Assembly (NCBI GenBank): GCA_037044975.1
Contig: JBAOIL010000005.1
Span: forward strand, 62,001-126,000
Reading direction: 5' to 3'
Length of the DNA stretch: 64,000 bases
Source: JADLHS01 sp020848635
GTDB taxonomy: Bacteria; Verrucomicrobiota; Verrucomicrobiia; Limisphaerales; JADLHS01
The translations under genes were made by a program, and so were the position numbers. This document shows positions 20,047 to 29,793 of the stretch, piece by piece; the stretch's first letter is position 1; every line of letters starts with the position of its first letter. The notes under the pieces are model-generated. The model was not told the DNA's origin. It searched no databases and saw nothing but the letters and a program-made list of their open reading frames with translations.

Positions 20047-21480
20047 TTGAACAGCCAACTGCTCCGCCTACGTCCCCAAGATCAAACCACTCGCGCCCGT
20101 CACCGCTTCGGGAGTGGGATTGCGGCCCGCTTGGGGGCGGTCGCGATAGTTGCATTGGCGGGGAGCGCAATGGCCAAGGAACTCCCAGCTTTTCCGGGCG
20201 CAGAGGGCTTTGGCCGTTTTGCCACCGGCGGACGCGGGGGAGATGTTTACATCGTCACCCACCTGAACGACGCCGGTCCAGGTTCGCTGCGCGAGGGAAT
20301 CCGTTCCGCCACCGGCCCGCGCACCATTGTGTTTGGGACTTCCGGCACGATTGAACTGAAGAGCCGGCTTACGCTGGACAAATCCGCCATTACCATCGCG
20401 GGCCAGACCGCGCCCGGCGACGGCATCACGCTCAAGGATTTCACCTTCCAGATCAAAACCGCCACGAACGTAATCGTGCGCTACCTGCGCGTCCGCCTGG
20501 GGGACGAGCACAAAGAGAAAGGCGCCAAAGGGGGCGACGACGCGCTGAACACCGAGGACATTGACCGGGTGATCCTCGACCATTGTTCGTTGAGCTGGGC
20601 GATTGACGGCACGCACGATCTGCGGCGCGGCGGCAACTTCACCTTGCAATGGTGCATTCTCAGCGAGGCCCTCAATCACAGCTTGCACAATAAAACCGAT
20701 CACGCCATGTGCGCTTCGTATCGCGATCTATCGGGCAACATTTCCCTACACCACAACCTGTTTTCCACCTGTCGCGATCGTCACCCTACCCTGGGCAGCG
20801 CGCAAGCTCCGCCCCGGCACCTCGTGGATTTTCGCAACAACCTCATCTACAACTGGAGCGCGGGCGGCACGGCCAACTTCGCCGACCATTTCATCAACTG
20901 CGTCAACAACGTGTTCCGTCCGGGCCCTATGACCGATCCGGCAAAACTTCCAATTGCGATGAAAGGCAGCCTGCCCGATCTGGCCCGCGGCTACATGAGC
21001 GGGAACGTGTTCGAAGCGCGCGCGGATCTCACCCGCGACAACTACGCCGCGCTCGACTTCAACCGCTGGCTGCATTCCGGTACCGGCTACAAGTATCGCG
21101 GCACGGTGGCCGACTGGAAGACCGCCGCATCCCCCGTTCCGGCGGACGACACGCCGCCGACGCAGCCGGCCCGCGAGGCCGCAGAACTCGTGCTGGCTCA
21201 AGCTGGCGCATCGTTGCGCCGCGATGCCGTGGATGAACGGGTCACGGACAACGTTCGGCACCGCCGGGGCAAGTTGCTTGATTCACAAGCGGAAGTGGGC
21301 GGTTGGCCCAAGCTGCGCAGCGCGCCAGCCCCGGCGGACCAGGATCGAGATGGCATGCCCGACGCCTGGGAACAGGCCCGGGGACTGGACCCAACAAATC
21401 CAGCCGACCGCAACGCCGATCGGGACGGCGACCGCTACACCAATCTCGAAGAATACCTCAACCATCTATGCGCGCCGTAA
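20047..21480 (+). CDS. Secreted pectate lyase-like protein (second copy)
   Basis: About 477 residues. Same architecture as its divergent neighbour: LPAFPGAEGFGRFATGGRGG, DKSAITIAGQTAPGDGITLK, RYLRVRLGDEHKEKGAKGG, DRVILDHCSLSWAIDGTHDL, LSEALNHSLHNKT, LHHNLFSTCRDRHPTLG, and the Asp-rich tail DQDRDGMPDAWEQARGLDP, DRDGDRYTNLEEYLNHL. A signal-peptide-like stretch, GAVAIVALAGSAMAKE, ends near 20175. No good ATG precedes it in frame; TTG 20047 gives a plausible leader with a basic N-region, while TTG 19870 or ATG 20170 are alternatives. Because the neighbour starts at 19924 or further on, the two promoters must be squeezed into, or overlap within, about 120 bp. Confidence 0.83.
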   Translation: MNSQLLRLRPQDQTTRARHRFGSGIAARLGAVAIVALAGSAMAKELPAFPGAEGFGRFATGGRGGDVYIVTHLNDAGPGSLREGIRSATGPRTIVFGTSGTIELKSRLTLDKSAITIAGQTAPGDGITLKDFTFQIKTATNVIVRYLRVRLGDEHKEKGAKGGDDALNTEDIDRVILDHCSLSWAIDGTHDLRRGGNFTLQWCILSEALNHSLHNKTDHAMCASYRDLSGNISLHHNLFSTCRDRHPTLGSAQAPPRHLVDFRNNLIYNWSAGGTANFADHFINCVNNVFRPGPMTDPAKLPIAMKGSLPDLARGYMSGNVFEARADLTRDNYAALDFNRWLHSGTGYKYRGTVADWKTAASPVPADDTPPTQPAREAAELVLAQAGASLRRDAVDERVTDNVRHRRGKLLDSQAEVGGWPKLRSAPAPADQDRDGMPDAWEQARGLDPTNPADRNADRDGDRYTNLEEYLNHLCAP

Positions 21481-21486
21481 CGCCGG

Positions 21487-22293
21487 TTGTTTTTCCACGG
21501 TCGCGTGGGGCCGAGGTTGGCCGCCGCCGGGCAGGGCAAATCCGTCCGATGGCTTGGTCTTGTCCTGTTCGCCATCACCGGGTTGGCCGCCGCCCGCGCA
21601 GAGGCGCCGCCGCTCCGGATCTGCCTCCTTTCCGCTTCCGCGGAGTATGAGTCGGACAAATCCCTGGCCGGCTTCCAAGCTTACCTCGAAGCCCGCTACG
21701 CCGTGACCTGTCAGCGTGCCTTCGGCAAAGACAAAGCGGTGGGCCTGCCGGGCCTGGAGGCGCTCGATACGGCGGACTTGATGATTGTCTTCACCCGCCG
21801 CATCACGTTGCCGCCGGCGCAACTCGAACGCGTACAGAAATACATCGCCCGCGGCCGGCCGATCATCGGCCTGCGCACCGCCAGTCATGCCTTCCAGAAT
21901 TACCTGGAATTTGATCGTGCGGTTTTGGGCGGTGGCTACGTCGGACACCACACCAATGCCGAGGCCGGGGTGCAACTGGCCGCCGGTCGGAGCCAACATC
22001 CCGTGCTCGCGGGGGTTTCGCCCTTCCCGACGCGCAAGCTCTACAAAAACCCAACCCTGGCGGATGATGTCGTCGTGCTGCTGGACGGCGTTACCGCGAG
22101 CGACCGCGAACCCGTGGCCTGGGTCCGCGAGCAACACGGCGGTCGCGTCTTCTACACCTCGCTCGGCACCCCCGAGGATTTCAGCCAGGAAAGTTTCCGG
22201 CGGCTGTTGGTGAACGCGATCTTCTGGACCACCCTGCGGGACGAAGCGGCCCTCCGGCAGCCCCTGAGCGGCGGCAACCGGCCAAGCCAGTGA
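21487..22293 (+). CDS. ThuA domain-containing protein, secreted
   Basis: Up to 268 residues from TTG 21487; start uncertain. A leader (WLGLVLFAITGLAAARAEA) is followed by a glutamine-amidotransferase-like ThuA fold: RICLLSASAEYESDKSLAGF, DTADLMIVFTRRITLP, ARGRPIIGLRTASHAFQNYL, GGGYVGHHTN, and REQHGGRVFYTSLGTPEDF near the end. ThuA proteins are linked to trehalose or other disaccharide catabolism in Rhizobium and are common beside Gfo/Idh/MocA genes in Planctomycetes and Verrucomicrobia. It starts 6 bp after the pectate lyase stop, so the two share a transcript. The exact reaction is unknown. Confidence 0.85.
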   Translation: MFFHGRVGPRLAAAGQGKSVRWLGLVLFAITGLAAARAEAPPLRICLLSASAEYESDKSLAGFQAYLEARYAVTCQRAFGKDKAVGLPGLEALDTADLMIVFTRRITLPPAQLERVQKYIARGRPIIGLRTASHAFQNYLEFDRAVLGGGYVGHHTNAEAGVQLAAGRSQHPVLAGVSPFPTRKLYKNPTLADDVVVLLDGVTASDREPVAWVREQHGGRVFYTSLGTPEDFSQESFRRLLVNAIFWTTLRDEAALRQPLSGGNRPSQ

Positions 22294-22375
22294 CGGGATG
22301 GAGATCCCCAGTCACTAAAGCATTCCGCGGCGAGTTGTCTGGGGCGGCTGCGCTTTTCCAGGCTTCGCGCCGGCG

Positions 22376-23540
22376 TCACTGCTTCGGCTGGAACCGGGCG
22401 TCCAGCCACGCGAACGCCTCGTCCTGCATCGGGGCGTTAAATTCGTGCGGCGCGTCGTAGAGCCGCGTCTCCAGTTGCGCGCTCCGCCTTTTGTGATTCC
22501 CACACACGGCGCATCTTGGCGAACGCTTCCTCGATGCTGGGCAAGGGGAACAGCCCGTCGCGGCGGCCGCCGATGAACAGCATCGGTTTCGGGCACGCGA
22601 TGCTGGCGACATCCGGGTAATCGAGGAAATTGGCCAATCCCGGATGGATCATCGTGAAGGCGGATTGACCCGTGGTCTGATTGTTGCCCGGCACAAGCAA
22701 GCCTTTCCCCGTGGCCATCCAGCACACGGACACACCCGCGGCGATCCGGTCGGACAAGGCCGCGAGCTGCCAGGTGCGAAAGCCGCCGACCGAAAGGCCC
22801 ATCGCACCGACGCGTTTCGGGTCCACCTCCGGCTGCGTGGCCAGAAATTCCGCCGCGCGCAAATCTTCGTGGGCGATCAGTCCGGCGAAACTCGTGCCGA
22901 ATTGGAGAAGATTGGCCGCGAGCTTTTCCTGACCGTCAAAGCCGCCCCCGCCGCGATCGGACCAGTTAAGCATGTCCGTGGCAAAACAGACATACCCGCG
23001 CTTCGCCAGTTCGTCGCCGATGAACCGCCGGCCGTAACAATTCTCCACCCACTTGCCAGCGGACTCGAGCTTCGCCGAATTGTCGGCCCACGGCTGGATC
23101 ACCTTTTCCTTGCCGATATCGAACTTCGCGCCGTGATCATGCAACAGCAGCACGGCGGGATGCGGCCCGGCGGATTTCGGAACGAGCAGGTACGCCAGCA
23201 CCCGGCTGTCTCGCGTGACATTGAACACCACTTTACGGGCAACGTAACTGCCGCGGTCCTGTTCCGCGACGACGACGGGAGCGAACGGCGCCACGGGCGG
23301 CGGCGGCAGCAGGCATTTCATCACCTGGGCGCGGGCCTGTTCGCGCCAGGAATCAAAATCACTGTGATCATGGTGGAGCCAGGAAAGGGGATACTCCATT
23401 CGCTCCGCCAGGCGCGCATGGAAAGCCGGCAGGTTTTTGACGACCCCGGGCGATTGGAAGGTTTCCGGCGCGGCAAAGGCTGGCAACGCGGAGGCGAGCA
23501 GGACAACGACTCGAAGCGCGAAGCTTTTGATGGTCTTCAT
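22376..23540 (-). CDS. Secreted alpha/beta hydrolase (acetyl-esterase/dienelactone-hydrolase-like), frameshift at C-terminus
   Basis: About 387 residues. Signal peptide from ATG 23540 (MKTIKSFALRVVVLLASALP, AFA). Hydrolase features: PAVLLLHDHGAKFDIGKEK (oxyanion region), RVGAMGLSVGGFRTWQLAAL (nucleophile elbow GLSVGG with the catalytic Ser), PKPMLFIGGRRDGLFPL (acid residue) and, in another frame after about 22480, RLYDAPHEFNAPMQDEAFAW with the catalytic His. One small indel in the tail explains the frame change. Its ATG overlaps the stop of the upstream gene (ATGA, 23537-23540), so the two are translationally coupled. It may deacetylate pectic oligosaccharides, which is inference. Confidence 0.84.
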
Positions 23541-25844
23541 GGTGGAGTAGCGGGCACGCGAGACAGCACCTGACCCAGTGGGCTGTCGGGTTTGGCTTCC
23601 GCCAGCAGTCGCGCGGCCGGGCGGTGTTGTAAATAATACTCGAGGACTTCGGTGAAATACACAATGCCTTCCGGCGGCGCGCTGCCGAAACTTGCCTGTC
23701 CATCGGTATAGTCCCGGCTCACGTCGCGGTCGCCGGGTTTCTGGTACAAATCGTAAAGTTCCTTCCGTTCCTTGATCTTGCCGGTGGTGAACTCCCAGCC
23801 TTCGAGCCCGCTAAAGACCTGACCCGTCCGCCGCCAGCCTTGGATTCGTTGACGCAAGGTCGCTTCGATGGCGTCGAGCCACTTTTCCTCCGGCCCAAGC
23901 AGCCGGGCGGCCTGGGTGATTTGCCAGGCGTGTTCGAGGCCCTGGCTCATGATGATGGCGCTGGAGCGCGGATGCGGATAGCGCCAGCCGCCGACCGGGT
24001 CCTGGCTTTCCGCCACGAAACTCGCCACGGCCTTCACCACGTCACGCAGTTGCGGCTCGTCGGGTGTGTAAGGCGCCAACTCCGGCAGGCCAGCGAGCGC
24101 GTAGCCGATGATGTAGGGTTTGGCAAATCCCACCGTCAGTCCGCGCTGGTCTTCGTCAATGAATGGCGGGTCCGGCGCCAGCGGTTTGCCGCCCTGGTCA
24201 AAAAGATCTCCGGTGGAAAGCTTGCCGCGCAGTTCGCGGAACAACCGCGACGCCTCGGCGAGGTAACGCGGCTCGCCGGTATAACGGTACAGGCGGATGA
24301 AGTCGCGCACGTCACCGATATTGCGGCACTCGCCGCGATCGGCATGCAAGGATTGCGCGGCGTAGGCGATCTGGGCTTCAAGCGCCTCGCGCATCCGGGG
24401 ATCGCCGGTCTGTTCCCACGCGAGCCAGAAGGCATCGTAGCCTTTCGTGCAGAAATGCACCGAGCCATTGGACCGCCACATGTATTTCTTGTCGGGTGGG
24501 GTCTGGTTCCAACCAACGATGTTATTATAGCGCGTCCCGCCGTGTTCCTTCGCGCCCCACCAGATGGATTGATCGTAAAAATTGTCGCACCAGAGCACGC
24601 CGGTTTCGAGCAGCCGGCGGTCCCCGCTACGCCAGCCTTCCTCGAAAATTGCCGCGCAATGATTGAGCCGATTCATGCCGATAATCCCGCCGTGCTCCGT
24701 CGCATCCGCGTAACCGGTCACATTGCCCCAATCGTCGCCCACAACCAGGCTCCGAACGATTGCGTTGCGGTGGTAACGAACCAGCGCGTTCAACTCAGAC
24801 GGCAAGGCGACGGGCGGCGCGCTGGCAATGCCGTAAAGTTCCTGCCACCGGGCGGGGGTGACGACCACCTGGTGCGGCGATTCCAGCGTTGCCGAGAGCT
24901 GGGCGAGGGAAGGTGGGGCGATGACCAACTCCGCCCGCTGCCAGGAAGCCGGTTGCATCGGGACCTCCTCATCCGCCGTGCAACGAAGGTAACGGTAGTC
25001 GAGGCGGCCCGGTTCGGGAAAGGTGATGGCGATATGTCCCCGCCGTTTAAGCGGTGCCGCGGGATGATACCAGGCAAGGGCTTTCTCCCCGAGCACAAAC
25101 CGGGCACTCGCGCCGGCGGTAAAGTTGTGCCGGAACGATTCGCCCTGCAACGCGACGGGTATATTCGATGACGTGCCGCTCAAGGAAGTGGTGCGGGTTT
25201 TGGCCTCCCAGCCGAAGTCGGGTACCCGGCCGTCCTCCGGCAAATTGCGCTGCAAATGGGCGACCAGCACCACGCCGCCGAGCGCATCGCAACGCAGCTC
25301 AACGATCCGCGGCCACTGCGGATCGGGGAAATGCCAGCGTTGCCAGCGATAGGCATCGTTGTCCTCGACCATTTCGAGCCGCGGCGCGGCGGTGGATGTC
25401 CGCGCAGGCGCAAGCAGGCTCACTGCCACACGCTCCCCATTTTTCCAGGTCAGGGTGACACTCTCACCCTGAAGGACCGCCGTCACCGGCAACGCCCGCG
25501 CCGCCGATTTGCCCGCCGCGCCCGGGCGGAGGGAGAATGTCACCGGCGCGGTGGTTGCAAACGAATAGGGAAAGGTCACCAGCGCCCGGCGCACGGACTT
25601 GGGCTCGCCGTTCGTGACCGGATGCCACGACAAAGGCCGAACCGCCGCCCGAACGTTTCGCTTGCCGGCGGTGACGACGAACTGCTCGCCTTCCCGGTAC
25701 TAACCCACGGGGGAAAGGCAGCGAGGTGCGGACGAGTTGTTCACCTGTGGCCGCCGGCGTGACGGTGAAGGGGGCGTCACCGCGCAGCGCCGCGGCGCCG
25801 GCGGGCAGCCGGGCGAGCAGAATGATGACCAGAATGAGTCGCAT
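23537..25844 (-). CDS. Secreted protein resembling exo-rhamnogalacturonan lyases (PcRGLX/YetA-like), one frameshift
   Basis: About 768 residues. Signal peptide from ATG 25844 (MRLILVIILLARLPAGAAAL). The N-terminal beta domain begins PFTVTPAATGEQLVRTSLPF and continues in another frame from about 25700 (REGEQFVVTAGKRNVRAAVR). The central and C-terminal parts look like an (alpha/alpha)6 barrel: DDWGNVTGYADATEHGGIIG, NHCAAIFEEGWRSGDRRLLE, WCDNFYDQSIWWGAKEHGGT, CTKGYDAFWLAWEQTGDPRM and RYTGEPRYLAEASRLF. This layout (RIFT-type barrel plus alpha barrel) is that of the PcRGLX/YetA family, which removes disaccharides from rhamnogalacturonan I. I recognise the layout, not a specific orthologue. It is coupled to the downstream esterase. 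Confidence 0.6.
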
Positions 25845-25957
25845 CGTTGCGCGTCGGTATAGCGAGCTGCGATCGTGGGCGCAATCCATTGCTGCGCCGT
25901 TCCGCGCATCAACGTTGACACGGCCCACAGTCCCACGTCAGATTTACACGTCAAGTC

Positions 25958-27223
25958 ATGAACAACTCCATGCGCGAATTCGTCGAGCACCTCCCCATCG
26001 TGGATGTGCATGAGCATCATCTGCCCGAGATCATCTTGGAGCGCGAGGTCAATCTGCTGCAACTGTTCCAGCAGAGCTACGCCGGCTGGGCACAGGCCCG
26101 GCCTTATTGCCTGCCGTCGGAGTCGCGCGATGCCGACCCGATGCTCGCGGCGGCCGGCCCAACGACGTGGGCAGCGCTCGTGCCGTTTCTGGATCACAGC
26201 GGCTCGAACTTCTTCGTCCGGAATCTGGTGCGCGCCGTGGTCGAACTGCATGGCGGGGGTGGGGCTCCGGAGATCACGCGCGACAACTGGCCGGCGCTCG
26301 ATGCCGCGGTGCGGGCCGCCCATCGCCGGCCCGAGTGGCAGCACGAAGTCCTGAACCGCGCGCGCGTCACGACCGTCATCACCGATGCCTACAACGATCC
26401 ACTCCTCGATCCCCGGCCCACGCTGGGAGCGAACTATCGTTCCGTGATGCGCACCAATTCGCTCGCGCTCGGCTGGCACCCCGATTCGCACGATCACAAC
26501 GACAATCGCGCGCATGAACTCCTGCAGCGCGTCGGACTGAAGGCCGAATCGTTCGATGAATACCTGGTCGCCCTGGATAAACTCGTGGCCGGCCTCGCGG
26601 CGCGGGGTCAGGTCGCCCTCAAAAACTCGCTCGCCTACGACCGCGACGTCAACTTCGACGAGCCGGACGAGCAGCTGGCCCGGGCCGCGTGGGGCAAGGT
26701 TTCGCCGCCGCCGGCGGAACGAAAGGCGTTTGGGGACTTCATCGTGGATCATCTGTGCCGAATTGCCGCGGCGCGGGATATTCCAGTCCAGTTGCATTTG
26801 GGCACCGGGATCATTCGCGGTTCCCACCCGCTCGGCGTCGCCGGGTTGATTGAACGGCATCCGCGCACGCGTTTTCTGCTGATGCACCTGGCCTATCCGT
26901 GGAGCCGTGATCTGCTCGGCATGGCGTTCGTCTATCGCAACATCTGGCTCGACCTGACGTGGTCATTCCTCCTAAGCCCGTCGCACTTCAGGCTCGCGCT
27001 GCATGAAGCCATCGAAGTACTGCCCAACGAATCCCGCATGATGCTGGGCGGCGATAACTGGCATGTTGAGGAAACCTACGGCGCCATGCAGACGGCCCGA
27101 CGGTTGATTGCCGAAGTGCTGGATGAAAAGCTGGCCGGCGGGTATTTCAGCCGTGCCACCGCCGAACGGCTCGCGCGGCGGATCCTCAACGCCAACGCCC
27201 GCGAATTCTTTCGCCTCGATTGA
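25958..27223 (+). CDS. Amidohydrolase-superfamily protein (amidohydrolase_2/uronate-isomerase-like)
   Basis: 421 residues, intact, ATG 25958, no leader, so cytoplasmic. It starts REFVEHLPIVDVHEHHLPEI, with the first metal-binding HxH of the superfamily. The second His is in IPVQLHLGTGIIRG, the third in TRFLLMHLAYPWSRDLLG, and the late Asp in SRMMLGGDNWHVEETYG. A long insert (about residues 60-250) resembles the size of uronate isomerases. It is divergent from the rhamnogalacturonan-lyase-like gene (gap about 110 bp), so it may process an uronic-acid-derived product. The substrate is uncertain. Confidence 0.78.
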   Translation: MNNSMREFVEHLPIVDVHEHHLPEIILEREVNLLQLFQQSYAGWAQARPYCLPSESRDADPMLAAAGPTTWAALVPFLDHSGSNFFVRNLVRAVVELHGGGGAPEITRDNWPALDAAVRAAHRRPEWQHEVLNRARVTTVITDAYNDPLLDPRPTLGANYRSVMRTNSLALGWHPDSHDHNDNRAHELLQRVGLKAESFDEYLVALDKLVAGLAARGQVALKNSLAYDRDVNFDEPDEQLARAAWGKVSPPPAERKAFGDFIVDHLCRIAAARDIPVQLHLGTGIIRGSHPLGVAGLIERHPRTRFLLMHLAYPWSRDLLGMAFVYRNIWLDLTWSFLLSPSHFRLALHEAIEVLPNESRMMLGGDNWHVEETYGAMQTARRLIAEVLDEKLAGGYFSRATAERLARRILNANAREFFRLD

Positions 27224-27238
27224 ACAAAAACTGAAATC

Positions 27239-29053
27239 ATGAAACGACACACCCTGTCCTGCTCCTTGCTGCTGGCCACGTTGCTCGCGGGTTTTGCCCC
27301 GCTCCCGGCCGCCGCCCATACCGATGGTCATCCATCCATTCACGATACGGTTGCCAGTGTCATTGTGCGCATGAAACGTGATTTGACTGCCGACCAGCTC
27401 ACCGGGCTGACGGTGCCACTGGTCGAGGCGTTCCTGACCCCGGAGGAGCGCGACATTCTCGGCTCCGAGCATGTGCGATTCCGTGTCAACGTGCCGGTGG
27501 TGGTCACCCTCGTGCGCGACAGCAGCCTGGGCAACGAACCCTTTTGGCTGGGGGCGCGGGGCTTCAAAGCCACCGGGCTTAAATTCAAACTCGCCAAACG
27601 CGATTTCGATACGTGGGAAAAGGAATTTCCCGCGGGCGAAATTGGGCTGGGCGTTCACAACCTGACCGGTCGCGGCAACCACTATCTCGTCCTGCTTAAA
27701 CCCCAATCCGCCGGCAGTGCTGTAAAGGTCACGGATATTTATCCGGCGCAGCTCCGTACGGCGCGGTTCGAGGCGGGAGTCGAGCCGTACGTGGATCAGG
27801 CGGATAAGCTACCCACGGTGCCGGCGGAGCTGGATGGTCAGTTGCTCGTCCAGACGGAGGATGACAGCTCGGAAGACGCTCGCCTAGTCAGCCTCTTCAG
27901 CAAGACGCAATACCCGGCGACCGATCGCGTGGATCAGGTGGTGCTCACCTGGAGCGCCGACCCGCGGACCAGCCAGACCATCCAGTGGCGTACATCCGAG
28001 AACGTAAAACGCGGCGTTGTCCGCTATCAGCTCAAGTCCGCCGGCATGACCCTGGACGCAAAATCTGCCCGGACGAAACGCGCCACCACGGAACCGCTCG
28101 CCACGCCCACGCTCGTCAATGATCCGTTGATCAACCGGCACACCGCCGCGTTGCGCGGCCTGAAGCCGGGCACGACTTATGTCTACGCCGTGGGCAACGG
28201 TTCACCCGACGGTTGGACCGCGCCGGCGGAATTCACGACCGCGCCGGCGGGCGCGGCCCCATTCTCCTTCATTTACATGGGCGACGCGCAAAACGGGCTC
28301 GACCGTTGGGGCGTGTTGTTGCACAACGCCTATCGGGCCCGGCCCGACGCGGCGTTCTATTTGATGGCCGGCGACCTGGTGAACCGCGGTGCCGAGCGGT
28401 GGGATTGGGACAGTTTTTTCGAGAACGCCAAGGGCGTGTTTGATCGCCGCCCCATCGTCCCCGTGCTGGGCAACCACGAGTACCAGAGCGCGGACCCGAT
28501 CCTCTACCTCGCGCAATTCGCCCTGCTCCGTAACGGCCCGAAGACCATCCCGCCCGAACGGGCCTACGCGTTTGAATACAGCAATGCCAAGTTCATCATC
28601 CTCGACTCGAACCTCGACGCCGCCAAACAGACTGCCTGGCTCGAAAAGGAACTCGCGAACACCAAGGCGATGTGGAAATTCGTGAGTTACCATCACCCAG
28701 CCTATTCCTCGGGCGGTAACCGCGACAACGTGGACGTCCGCAAACTCTGGACCCCCATCTTCGACAAGTTCCATGTGGACCTCGCGCTCCAAGGTCACGA
28801 TCACGCCTACCTGCGCACTTATCCCATGAACGGCCAGCAACGTGTCGCCACCGCGAAGGATGGCACGATTTACACAATTGCGGTTTCGGGAACGAAACAT
28901 TACGACCAAGCGCCGCACGACTACACCGAGGTCGGCTTCACCAAGGTTTCGACCTATCAGGTGCTCGACATCCAGATCAACGGCCACCGCCTCATCTATC
29001 GCGCCCACGACGTGGACGGCAAGGTCCGGGATGAATTTGTGATCGAGAAGTGA
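27239..29053 (+). CDS. Secreted purple-acid-phosphatase-like metallophosphoesterase
   Basis: 604 residues, intact, ATG 27239. Signal peptide (MKRHTLSCSLLLATLLAGFA, then PLPAAAHT). A unique N-terminal region of about 180 residues is followed by a fibronectin-III-like domain of the PAP N-terminal type (VVLTWSADPRTSQTIQWRTS). The calcineurin-like catalytic domain follows: FIYMGDAQNGLDRWG, LMAGDLVNRGAERWDWD, VPVLGNHEYQS, WKFVSYHHPAYSSGG and DLALQGHDHAYLRTYPMNG. All five metal-binding motifs are present. It hydrolyses phosphomonoesters outside the cytoplasm and could serve phosphate scavenging. The start is 15 bp after the amidohydrolase stop, so the genes are probably co-transcribed. Confidence 0.88.
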   Translation: MKRHTLSCSLLLATLLAGFAPLPAAAHTDGHPSIHDTVASVIVRMKRDLTADQLTGLTVPLVEAFLTPEERDILGSEHVRFRVNVPVVVTLVRDSSLGNEPFWLGARGFKATGLKFKLAKRDFDTWEKEFPAGEIGLGVHNLTGRGNHYLVLLKPQSAGSAVKVTDIYPAQLRTARFEAGVEPYVDQADKLPTVPAELDGQLLVQTEDDSSEDARLVSLFSKTQYPATDRVDQVVLTWSADPRTSQTIQWRTSENVKRGVVRYQLKSAGMTLDAKSARTKRATTEPLATPTLVNDPLINRHTAALRGLKPGTTYVYAVGNGSPDGWTAPAEFTTAPAGAAPFSFIYMGDAQNGLDRWGVLLHNAYRARPDAAFYLMAGDLVNRGAERWDWDSFFENAKGVFDRRPIVPVLGNHEYQSADPILYLAQFALLRNGPKTIPPERAYAFEYSNAKFIILDSNLDAAKQTAWLEKELANTKAMWKFVSYHHPAYSSGGNRDNVDVRKLWTPIFDKFHVDLALQGHDHAYLRTYPMNGQQRVATAKDGTIYTIAVSGTKHYDQAPHDYTEVGFTKVSTYQVLDIQINGHRLIYRAHDVDGKVRDEFVIEK

Positions 29054-29077
29054 TGGCGGCACGATCCCATAACTGCA

Positions 29078-29611
29078 TTGATTTCAACGTCCCGCTCAGT
29101 TTCCCGAATCGCTGACGGCGAAGCGGAGCGCGAGGGCCGGATGCGGATCGTGTCGCCGGGCCACGAGGAACAAGGCGGACCATTGGCCGAAGCATTTCTG
29201 ACGCGGATCGATGCTCCCAGCGAAATCAAGGAGCGGGTCGTGCCGTTGGTGAAGCATCATCTCGCGCACTTGCAGACGGTCAGTGACCGCTCGGTTCGAC
29301 GGCTCGCGAACTTTTTGAAACCCGCGACTATTTCCGAACTCTGCCTGGTGATGACAGCGGATCATTTCGGCCGGCCGCCCAAACCACGGGTGATTCACGC
29401 GGGTGTGACCGAGTTGCGTGCCAAGGCAGAAGTATTACGCCTGCGTGATTCAGCGCCAAAATCGATACTGCAAGGTCGCCACCTGATTGCGCGAGGCATG
29501 CAGCCGGGTGTGCAGTTTGGCACTCTACTCGATGAGGCCTTTGAATCCCAGCTGGAGGGCGGGTTCGCGGATCTGGATGGTGCGCTGAAGTGGCTGGACG
29601 CACGAAATTGA
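29078..29611 (+). pseudogene. C-terminal fragment of a tRNA nucleotidyltransferase (CCA-adding) HD-type protein
   Basis: 177 codons open from a TTG; ATG 29141 is the first ATG. RIVSPGHEEQGGPLAEAFLT, then VVPLVKHHLAHLQTVSDRSV and RRLANFLKPATISELCLVMT with ADHFGRPPKPR, match the part after the HD motif in bacterial CCA-adding/poly(A) polymerase proteins. The nucleotidyltransferase head and the HD residues themselves are absent, and the sequence starts abruptly 25 bp after the phosphoesterase gene. A deletion joined the two. The enzyme must be encoded elsewhere if the cell needs it. This is the first sign of the decayed region that runs to 40.5 kb. Confidence 0.65.
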
Positions 29612-29617
29612 TTCTTT

Positions 29618-29793
29618 ATGAGTTACATCATTGTTGATGTCGAATCTGATGGGCCGATTCCGGCGGAGTTTTCCATGGTGTGTTTCGGCGCGGTGCTTTT
29701 CGACGACCGGCTGGATAAATCGTTTTACGGAAAGACCAAGCCCATCGCGGACCGGTTCGATCCCGATGCGCTGGCCATTAGTGGATTCTCGCA
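29618..29793 (+). pseudogene. 3'-5' exonuclease (DnaQ-like), 5' part, split by an IS
   Basis: MSYIIVDVESDGPIPAEFSM, then VCFGAVLFDDRLDKSFYG, is the first exonuclease motif (Asp-Glu in DVESDG) of a short RNase-T/DnaQ-like enzyme. The frame runs into the left end of the ISAs1-type element at 29794. The other side resumes at 31086 with ELHLGIDDPKTVMESFAVWL. Joining TCTCGC to GGGAACTACAC restores GFSRELHLG, which shows the pre-insertion sequence. Confidence 0.75.

Noticed and set aside
24000..25171. Long plus-strand open frame opposite the RG-lyase-like gene
   Set aside because: GC-rich codon bias leaves antisense frames open. The minus strand has a signal peptide, coherent domains and coupling to the esterase.
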